NCBI GenBank assembly: GCA_026387165.1
Contig: JAPLMG010000267.1
Span: 1 to 19,316 of the forward strand
Source: Candidatus Omnitrophota bacterium
GTDB taxonomy: Bacteria; Omnitrophota; Gorgyraeia; 2-01-FULL-45-10
Direction: 5' to 3'
Length of the DNA: 19,316 bases
The first letter of the stretch is position 1; each line of letters opens with the position of its first letter. Both the position numbers and the translations under genes were made by a program. The notes under the pieces were generated by a model. It worked only from the letters and a program-made list of their open reading frames with translations. It searched no databases and was not told the origin of the DNA. This document shows, piece by piece, positions 1-4,473 of the stretch.

Positions 1-477
1 ATGGAGAAGCTCATTGCCAATTTTATCGCGATGGAATATTCTACGGCTGAAGACTTGAAACGAAGCCTTGCCGTCGAATGTCCCGAAGTCGATGTTAAAG
101 ATATAACGGGCAATAATCTTATATTCACATTCGCGCCAATGCCGCAGAACGGGGCCGATGATACGGCAAATATAGGGTCTGCAATAAGGACTACATACTT
201 AAGCGAGGTCGGAAGATTCGAAGAAGATGACTGCCTGCCGATCCCGCAGGGCGTTGTGATTGCGGTGGCGCGGGAGTTTTCGCATTGGGATGCGGATCAC
301 ATCAAAGAGAAGCTATGCGAACTAGGCATAGAGTATAAGATGATAGGTATCGGTGATATAAAGGAAAACGCGGACGGGGCGCTTATAATCTATGCATTAC
401 CGGGTATTAAAAGATACAGCCTGTCCGGAATGCCTGATCAGAATAAACGATGGCTCGAATTTTTACGAGAGGCCTAA
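1..477 (+). CDS. hypothetical protein, 158 aa, possibly 5'-partial
   Basis: The reading frame begins with ATG at the first base of the window and ends in TAA, so the real start may lie upstream. I do not recognise a family. The product is acidic, with no signal peptide or membrane segment; the hydrophobic stretches are short and strand-like (for example IPQGVVIAVAREF near residue 80). Two halves can be discerned, about 1-70 and 78-158. Each has a leading helix-rich part (AEDLKRSL; ADHIKEKLCELGIEY) followed by a short strand, which would suit two small alpha/beta units. Codon use and GC resemble recA downstream, which supports a real gene. It is on the opposite strand to thpR and is followed by palindromic repeats rather than by another gene. 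No function is proposed. Confidence 0.6.
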   Translation: MEKLIANFIAMEYSTAEDLKRSLAVECPEVDVKDITGNNLIFTFAPMPQNGADDTANIGSAIRTTYLSEVGRFEEDDCLPIPQGVVIAVAREFSHWDADHIKEKLCELGIEYKMIGIGDIKENADGALIIYALPGIKRYSLSGMPDQNKRWLEFLREA

Positions 478-530
478 GCCGCATCGACCGCTACACGCGC
501 CTCCTGCAATTCCTGCATTCAGCGTAAAGG

Positions 531-574
531 GATTGCTTCGGCTCGCCGCCTTTGGCGGCGGCCTCGCAATGACG
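531..574. repeat. palindromic repeat, type A (GATTGCTTCG...CGCAATGACG ends)
   Basis: The ends read gattgcttcg and cgcaatgacg, enclosing a 7-bp stem with a 3-base loop (cgccgcc, ttt, ggcggcg at 544-560). The same two end sequences bound the block inside pncC (1579-1710) and the 3' half of the spacer after alaS (about 7204-7253), so this is a dispersed element. No coding role is seen. Confidence 0.75.
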
Positions 575-594
575 TGATGAGTTATTCACAATAG

Positions 595-669
595 TAGCCC
601 AGGCTTTCCCTCGACAGGCTCGGGATGGTTTGAGGAATGGTGAGCGAAGTCGAACCAAAGCTTGGGCTA
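595..669. repeat. palindromic repeat, type B, with terminal inverted repeats
   Basis: Starts with tagcccaggctttccctcgac-like sequence and ends with its imperfect inverse (gtcgaaccaaagcttgggcta, 649-669), so about 21 bp pair with a few mismatches around a 33-base middle. The middle (gacaggctcgggatgg ... ggtgagcgaag) is a word set found in REP/MITE-like elements of many bacteria. The thpR stop codon (667-669 on the minus strand) lies inside the right arm, so the element forms the end of that gene. Confidence 0.75.
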
Positions 670-1239
670 CCGAAGATTTGATCCGTTAAGACTTGTTTCA
701 TGGAGTTTAGTATAAGTCGGGCCTTTGGGGGTGAGGGTGCTTTGAAAGAGGATTATAGGGCTGACCAGTTGATAGTTGATAGCTGATAGTTGATAGTTTT
801 GTAATTTTTCTTTTAGAGCTTCTTTGTTCTTCGGCGAACGGACTCTGCCGATGGTGAGATGCGGCGCGAACGGGCGCGGCTCTTTCTGAAAACCGATCTT
901 CAATAGTTCCTCGACGATCTTTTCCGCCAAAGACTTAGATTCATCCGTCCCCTTATCCAGCCCGACCCAAATTACGCGGGGATAATTGATATTAGGGAAC
1001 GCGCCGATATCTTTTATTGAAATTTCAAAAGGTTTAATTACCCTAGTGATAATTTCTAACGCCGCTATTACTTGTTGTAATTTCTCCTCCGAAATCTCTC
1101 CCAGAAATTTCAATGTCAGATGGATATTGTCTTTTTCGACCCATTTTACATCAGCTCCGGAATATTTTAGATGAGACTGGATCTGTGCCAGGGAGTCTTT
1201 GATCTCTGCGGAGAGCTCTATTGCTATAAAAGTACGCAT
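667..1239 (-). CDS. thpR: RNA 2',3'-cyclic phosphodiesterase (2H family)
   Basis: The 190-aa product has both signature HxTx motifs of the 2H phosphoesterase/LigT family: HLTL at residues 40-43 and HLTI at 127-130. The opening MRTFIAIELSAEIKDSL and the FxPHLTIGRVRS block are typical of ThpR, which hydrolyses 2',3'-cyclic phosphates on RNA ends. Residues 148-158 (NYQLSAINYQL) come from a 7-bp periodic repeat in the DNA (767-798) that has entered the frame after the second motif; the family-like tail (FQSTLTPKGPTYTKLHE) resumes afterwards, so the enzyme may still fold. The stop codon is inside a palindromic repeat. No SD site precedes the ATG. It follows pncC on the same strand; cinA/pncC, ligT/thpR, recA is a common neighbourhood, but here the first two are inverted relative to recA. 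Confidence 0.9.
   Translation of the reverse strand: MRTFIAIELSAEIKDSLAQIQSHLKYSGADVKWVEKDNIHLTLKFLGEISEEKLQQVIAALEIITRVIKPFEISIKDIGAFPNINYPRVIWVGLDKGTDESKSLAEKIVEELLKIGFQKEPRPFAPHLTIGRVRSPKNKEALKEKLQNYQLSAINYQLVSPIILFQSTLTPKGPTYTKLHETSLNGSNLR
767..798. repeat. 7-bp periodic repeat inside thpR
   Basis: Four and a half consecutive copies of a 7-bp word: agttgat, agttgat, agctgat, agttgat, agtt. Read on the minus strand it encodes NYQLSAINYQL. The period is the same as in the recA-recX and hisA-hisF spacers, but the word differs. Confidence 0.85.
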
Positions 1240-1255
1240 GGTATAGGATTATGTC

Positions 1256-1302
1256 ATTCCCGAATACTTTTACCTGTCCCCATGAAAATGGGGATCGGGA
1301 AT
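1256..1302. repeat. inverted repeat in the pncC-thpR spacer
   Basis: attcccga (1256-1263) pairs with tcgggaat (1295-1302); inside is a second small hairpin, cccca (1279-1283) with tgggg (1289-1293). It fills almost the whole 63-bp spacer upstream of thpR and leaves no room for an SD site. Confidence 0.65.
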
Positions 1303-1902
1303 CTAAATATTCTGGATGCCCGCTTTCGCGGGCATGACGGTTTGAAGTATTAATCTCAATGCCGCTTGAGTTGTCCGTGACTTGATTTGTAATCGCGAAC
1401 CCTTAAAGCGGAATTCTTTTACAATACGCTTCTTATTCGTAACCAGCGCTATGTAGACCAAGCCTACCGGTTTTTTCTTTGTTCCGCCGGTGGGTCCGGC
1501 AATGCCGGTTACTCCGACGCCTATGTCCGTACCTGCGAGACGACGCACGCCCTCTGCCATTGTCAGAGCAACCTGCTTTGAGATTGCTTCGTCCTTCGGC
1601 AAAAGCTCAGGACGAAGTCCCGAGCTTAGTCGAGGGGCTTCGTCGGCCTTCGGCCTTCTCGCAATGACGGATGAAACGACTCCTTTTGGTTGCTCGCAAT
1701 GACGAAAAGAGACGCCGAGAATATTTTCTTTGATGAGATTGGAATAAGCTACGAGGCCCATCTTAAAATATTTGGAACTACCGCTGATATCAGTGATCCT
1801 GCTCGAAATAAGTCCGCCCGTGCATGACTCAGCGACCGCCAGCGTTATCTGCCTTTTTCTTAGCACTTCCCAAACCTTCGACTCAATCTTCATAACTCCC
1901 AT
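1303..1902 (-). CDS. pncC: nicotinamide-nucleotide amidase (CinA C-terminal family) with a repeat insertion
   Basis: PncC deamidates NMN to nicotinate mononucleotide in pyridine nucleotide salvage. Diagnostic blocks are LAVAESCTGGLISSRIT (residues 21-37), VAYSNLIKENILGV (51-64), ALTMAEGVRRLAGTDIGVGVTGIAGPTGGT and KPVGLVYIAL. The N-terminal MoaB-like half of full CinA is absent, as in stand-alone PncC. Where the family has about a dozen residues between 'LLGV' and the next helix, this protein has 44 (residues 65-108, starting SFRHCEQPKG and ending PKDEAIS), all encoded by palindromic repeat DNA at 1579-1710. The last residues (VMPAKAGIQNI) are also repeat-encoded. At 199 aa it is about 40 longer than usual. 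Start: ATG at 1902, or the second Met at 1893, which has gggag close upstream. Activity is uncertain, but the frame is open through the insertions. Confidence 0.85.
   Translation of the reverse strand: MGVMKIESKVWEVLRKRQITLAVAESCTGGLISSRITDISGSSKYFKMGLVAYSNLIKENILGVSFRHCEQPKGVVSSVIARRPKADEAPRLSSGLRPELLPKDEAISKQVALTMAEGVRRLAGTDIGVGVTGIAGPTGGTKKKPVGLVYIALVTNKKRIVKEFRFKGSRLQIKSRTTQAALRLILQTVMPAKAGIQNI
1311..1340. repeat. palindromic repeat encoding the PncC C-terminus (VMPAKAGIQ)
   Basis: An 8-bp stem, atgcccgc (1316-1323) and gcgggcat (1328-1335), with a tttc loop. On the minus strand it reads VMPAKAGIQ, a peptide familiar from a widespread bacterial palindrome. The pncC stop codon lies just beyond it. 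Confidence 0.75.
1579..1710. repeat. composite palindromic repeat inserted in frame in pncC
   Basis: A type A element (gagattgcttcg at one end, ctcgcaatgacg near 1655-1667) encloses type B words (ccttcggcaaaagctcagga; gtcccgagcttagtcgag), and a second tgctcgcaatgacg end lies at 1691-1704. The length is 132 bp, exactly 44 codons, with no stop in the pncC frame. Family comparison places it in the loop after 'NILGV'. Confidence 0.8.
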
Positions 1903-1959
1903 TATATATTGCAGTTACGCATTTTGCCACCAAATTATTTTAAAATAGTTTGCAACAAT

Positions 1960-1989
1960 TTGACCGTTTTTTCCGTCTTATAGTATAGG
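1960..1989 (+). promoter_or_regulatory. possible promoter of the ORF6N gene
   Basis: TTGACC (1960-1965) and TATAGG (1984-1989) are 18 bp apart, in the spacer between divergent pncC and the ORF6N gene. Transcription from here would place the three 25-bp inverted repeats in the 5' leader. The match is moderate and unsupported by anything else. Confidence 0.3.
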
Positions 1990-1994
1990 GGGAC

Positions 1995-2079
1995 TTGAGA
2001 TGCCAAATTGGCAGCTCAAACTTAAGGTCACAAATTGTGACCTTAAAAAATCGCAACCGGTCACAAACTGTGACCGGTT
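1995..2079. promoter_or_regulatory. array of three 25-bp inverted repeats upstream of the ORF6N gene
   Basis: Three dyads of equal size lie at 1995-2019 (core tgccaaattggca, one mismatched pair), 2022-2046 (core ggtcacaaattgtgacc, perfect) and 2055-2079 (core ggtcacaaactgtgacc, one mismatched pair). Centres are at 2007, 2034 and 2067. The second and third share the ggtcaca/tgtgacc arms; the first has different bases but the same length and a similar A/T centre. They end 18 bp before the ATG. They could be operators, for example for the adjacent DNA-binding protein, or RNA hairpins. The word ggtcacaa also recurs as a tandem repeat inside alaS (5257-5288). Confidence 0.7.
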
Positions 2080-2097
2080 CAGAAAGGAGATGAGGTT

Positions 2098-2616
2098 ATG
2101 GGCGAAATTGTTCCAAGTGAGGTCATTGAAAAGAGAATATTTTTGATAAGAGGGCAGAAGGTCATGATTGACAGAGACTTAGCTGAATTATACGGAGTAA
2201 AATCCAAGCACCTAAATCAACAGGTCAAGCGTAATATAGAAAGGTTTCCCGGGGAATTCATGCTTCAGTTAACCAAAAAAGAGAAAGATGAACTGGTGTC
2301 ATTTTGTCACCGGTTCGATTCAATGAAGCACTCTACCTCATTACCTTATGCTTTTACCGAGCATGGAGTAGCTATGCTGGCAAGCATGCTGAGCAGCGAA
2401 AAAGCTATAAAGATAAGCATAGTAATTATCAAAACATTTGTGAAACTGCGTGAAATCATATCAACCCATAAAGAACTTGCCCATAAATTAAGCGAGCTTG
2501 AGAATAAGATTGAAAAACACGACGTAGAAATTCAGTCGATTTTTGAGGCCATTCGGCAGCTTATGGCGCCTCCGCCAGAACCGCCGAAGCGGAGGATAGG
2601 ATTTATGCAGGATTAG
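2098..2616 (+). CDS. ORF6N-domain DNA-binding protein
   Basis: The 172-aa product has an ORF6N domain at about residues 5-95: EKRIFLIRGQKVMIDRDLAELYGVKSKHLNQQVKRNIERFP, then a TEHGVAMLASML block and a KTFVKLRE helix. ORF6N/KilA-N type domains come from phage and large DNA virus regulators and are also common in the chromosomes of several candidate phyla. Residues about 118-150 (THKELAHKLSELENKIEKHDVEIQSIFEAI) form a likely coiled coil for oligomerisation, followed by a Pro-rich tail. The start is well supported by aaaggagatgagg just upstream. It separates the inverted pncC-thpR pair from recA. The inverted-repeat array in front suggests autoregulation, which is inference. The target is unknown. 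Confidence 0.85.
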   Translation: MGEIVPSEVIEKRIFLIRGQKVMIDRDLAELYGVKSKHLNQQVKRNIERFPGEFMLQLTKKEKDELVSFCHRFDSMKHSTSLPYAFTEHGVAMLASMLSSEKAIKISIVIIKTFVKLREIISTHKELAHKLSELENKIEKHDVEIQSIFEAIRQLMAPPPEPPKRRIGFMQD

Positions 2617-2684
2617 GCAGGGGAATCGGACGGAATTTCGCTTTACAGAAAGGAGGATGCGCATGTATAATATAGTGCTTCAAA

Positions 2685-2693
2685 TGGTATAAT
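2685..2693 (+). promoter_or_regulatory. putative extended -10 promoter of recA
   Basis: TGGTATAAT fits the extended -10 form TGnTATAAT; no good -35 is seen at the right distance. The -10 is part of a small dyad, tataattata (2688-2697), which could be an operator, but it is not a recognisable LexA box. It lies about 90 bp upstream of recA. Confidence 0.4.
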
Positions 2694-2785
2694 TATAGTA
2701 CGTGTGCAGTGAACTAAAATCATATTCCTGCGTAGCCCTACCGGCTATTGACAGTTGAAGGGCGAAGCAGAAAAGGAGAGGCGAA

Positions 2786-3838
2786 ATGGTTAAGTTTAAG
2801 GCAAAAGATAAGGAAGAGGCAAGAGTAGAGATAAGGGAGCGCAAAGACATTACTCAAGAGCAGAAGACCAAGGCGCTCGATACTGCTTTGGAGCACATAG
2901 AAAAGCAGTTCGGCAAGGGAGCCATAATGACGCTGGGGCAGGATTTTAAGGTGGATGTGCTTACCATACCGACGGGTTCTATCGCCATAGACCTGGCTTT
3001 AGGTGTAGGCGGAGTGCCGCGCGGCAGGGTAATAGAGATATTCGGGCCTGAGTCGAGCGGTAAGACGACGCTTACTTTGAGCATCATAGCCAACGCCCAG
3101 AGAATGGGCGGACAGGCGGCGTTCATTGATGCGGAACATGCCTTTGATGCCGGATACGCGAAGAAGATCGGTGTGAATCTCGACCATCTATTGATGTCTC
3201 AACCGGATACGGGTGAACAAGCGCTCGATATAACGGAGACTTTGGTAAAATCCGGCGCTGTTGACGTCATCGTTATAGATTCGGTCGCGGCGCTGACGCC
3301 GAGAGCCGAGATCGAGGGTGAGATAGGAGCGTCGCACGTCGGATTACAGGCGCGCCTTATGAGTCACGCTTTAAGGAAACTGTCGGGTTCGATATCGAAG
3401 TCTAAGACCTGTGTGATATTCATAAACCAGCTCAGGGAGAAGATAGGCGTTATGTTCGGTAACCCTGAGACCACCCCGGGCGGACGGGCGTTGAAGTTCT
3501 ATGCATCCGTCAGGATAGATTTGAGGCGTATCGCTTCGCTGAAGAAGGGCGAAGAGGCCGTAGGTAACCGCGTAAGGGCATCGATCGTGAAAAATAAGGT
3601 CGCGGCTCCATTCAGAAAGGCCGAGTTCGATATAATGTTCGATGAGGGTATTTCGAAGGCCGGCAGCGTGCTCGATATGGCCGAAATACTCGAAGTGACT
3701 AAAAAGAGCGGGGCATGGGTGCTCTATGGAGAAGAGAAGCTTGGCCAGGGCAAGGAGAACGCCAGGGTATTCCTGAAGGAGAATCCCAAGATCCTCGCGA
3801 AGATAGAGAAAGATATCATAGAGAAAGCGTTAAAATAG
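2786..3838 (+). CDS. recA: recombinase RecA
   Basis: RecA forms filaments on single-stranded DNA, catalyses strand exchange and promotes LexA-type autocleavage. The 350-aa sequence is complete: Walker A GPESSGKTT (87-95), the IDAEHAFD block, Walker B region VDVIVIDSVAAL, the L2 region with FINQLREKIGVMFGNPETTPGGRALKFYASVR, and the C-terminal KIEKDIIEKALK. The N-terminus carries about 25 extra charged residues (KFKAKDKEEARVEIRERK) before the usual start of the core. ATG at 2786 has aaaggag about 8 bp upstream, which supports this start. It is followed by recX and alaS, a conserved order. A strong -10-like element lies upstream. Confidence 0.98.
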   Translation: MVKFKAKDKEEARVEIRERKDITQEQKTKALDTALEHIEKQFGKGAIMTLGQDFKVDVLTIPTGSIAIDLALGVGGVPRGRVIEIFGPESSGKTTLTLSIIANAQRMGGQAAFIDAEHAFDAGYAKKIGVNLDHLLMSQPDTGEQALDITETLVKSGAVDVIVIDSVAALTPRAEIEGEIGASHVGLQARLMSHALRKLSGSISKSKTCVIFINQLREKIGVMFGNPETTPGGRALKFYASVRIDLRRIASLKKGEEAVGNRVRASIVKNKVAAPFRKAEFDIMFDEGISKAGSVLDMAEILEVTKKSGAWVLYGEEKLGQGKENARVFLKENPKILAKIEKDIIEKALK

Positions 3839-3841
3839 CTA

Positions 3842-3884
3842 TAAGCTGTAAGCTATAAGCCTTAAGCTTAAAGCTTACAGCTTA
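3842..3884. repeat. 7-bp periodic inverted repeat, recA-recX spacer (word AGCTTAA)
   Basis: taagctgtaagct (3842-3854) pairs perfectly with agcttacagctta (3872-3884). The stretch between and around is made of near-copies of a 7-bp word (agctgta, agctata, agcctta, agcttaa, agcttac). The same word family is found at 12751-12797 and inside alaS at 4799-4826. No T-run follows, so it is not a classical terminator for recA. Confidence 0.85.
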
Positions 3885-3905
3885 AGGCTTAGGGCTAAAA
3901 TAAAA

Positions 3906-4376
3906 TTGAACGACAAAGCGAAAACGCGGGCGCGTAATAATGCCTATGCGCTTTTGCGGCAGAGGCCGCGCAGCGTTTATGAGATAAGAAGCCGCCTGAA
4001 GCTCAAGGGTTACGACGATGCTCTCATAGGAGACGTCCTCGCGAGCCTTGAGCGGGCAGGCGAGCTGAATGATGAGAGGTTCGCCCGGTTTTGGGTGGAG
4101 TCGCGGATGCATATGAACCCCGCGGGCGATGTCGTATTGAAGCATGAGCTTAAAAGGAACGGCATAAGCGATAGCATTATAGAGGCCGTTTTAACCGAAA
4201 AGGCCGAAAAGTACGACGAATACGAAATAGCCTTTAGCATGGCAAAGGACCGGTTTGAGCGGCTCAAGAAGCTGGACCGCCGCAAGGCTACGAAGCGCAT
4301 ATACGATCTTCTCTTGCGCCGCGGATTTAAGTACGAAACGGTAAGCAGAATAATCGAGGAAATTTCAAAATTGTAG
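3906..4376 (+). CDS. recX: regulatory protein RecX
   Basis: RecX binds RecA filaments and limits their activity. The 156-aa product shows the family's repeated three-helix units: ARNNAYALLRQRPRSVYEIRSRLKLKGY, then DVLASLERAGELNDERFARFWVESR with the typical LNDERFA motif, then LKHELKRNGISDSIIEAVL, and a last unit ending RLLRRGFKYETVSRIIEEI-like sequence. The start is TTG at 3906; no in-frame ATG occurs before the first conserved helix. No SD site precedes it because the spacer is repeat sequence. The position directly after recA supports the call. Confidence 0.93.
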   Translation: MNDKAKTRARNNAYALLRQRPRSVYEIRSRLKLKGYDDALIGDVLASLERAGELNDERFARFWVESRMHMNPAGDVVLKHELKRNGISDSIIEAVLTEKAEKYDEYEIAFSMAKDRFERLKKLDRRKATKRIYDLLLRRGFKYETVSRIIEEISKL

Positions 4377-4382
4377 TTTGTA

Positions 4383-4456
4383 GGGTTTATTGTGTTTGTT
4401 GCGTTCATTGCGTTTGGCTTGTTAACCCAACAAACACAATAAGCGCAATAAACCCA
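4383..4456. repeat. 9-bp periodic inverted repeat, recX-alaS spacer (word GCGTTTATT)
   Basis: attgtgtttgttg (4389-4401) pairs perfectly with caacaaacacaat (4428-4440), and gggtttattg (4383-4392) pairs with caataaaccc (4447-4456), so two registers compete. The arms are near-copies of a 9-bp word (tgtttgttg, cgttcattg, cgtttggct). The same family lies before trpE (14013-14100) and trpG (15690-15770). Confidence 0.85.
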
Positions 4457-4473
4457 AAAAACAAGATTAAATC

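Noticed and set aside
531..669. tRNA or small structured RNA gene in the first spacer
   Set aside because: Pairing is explained by two dispersed palindromes; no cloverleaf, CCA end or conserved tRNA loop was found here or elsewhere in the window.
2748..2753. TTGACA as a -35 of recA
   Set aside because: A perfect -35 hexamer, but the position 17 bp downstream is the SD region aaaagg, not a -10; the extended -10 at 2685-2693 is a better candidate.
3842..3905. Hairpins after recA, hisA, hisF and alaS as rho-independent terminators
   Set aside because: The stems are AT-rich or long, but none is followed by a run of T on the coding strand, and the next gene starts within tens of bases; they fit the dispersed repeat families better.
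4377..4473. CRISPR-like array in the spacers with recurring words
   Set aside because: Units are 7-9 bp, contiguous and degenerate, with no unique spacers of 25-40 bp and no cas genes.
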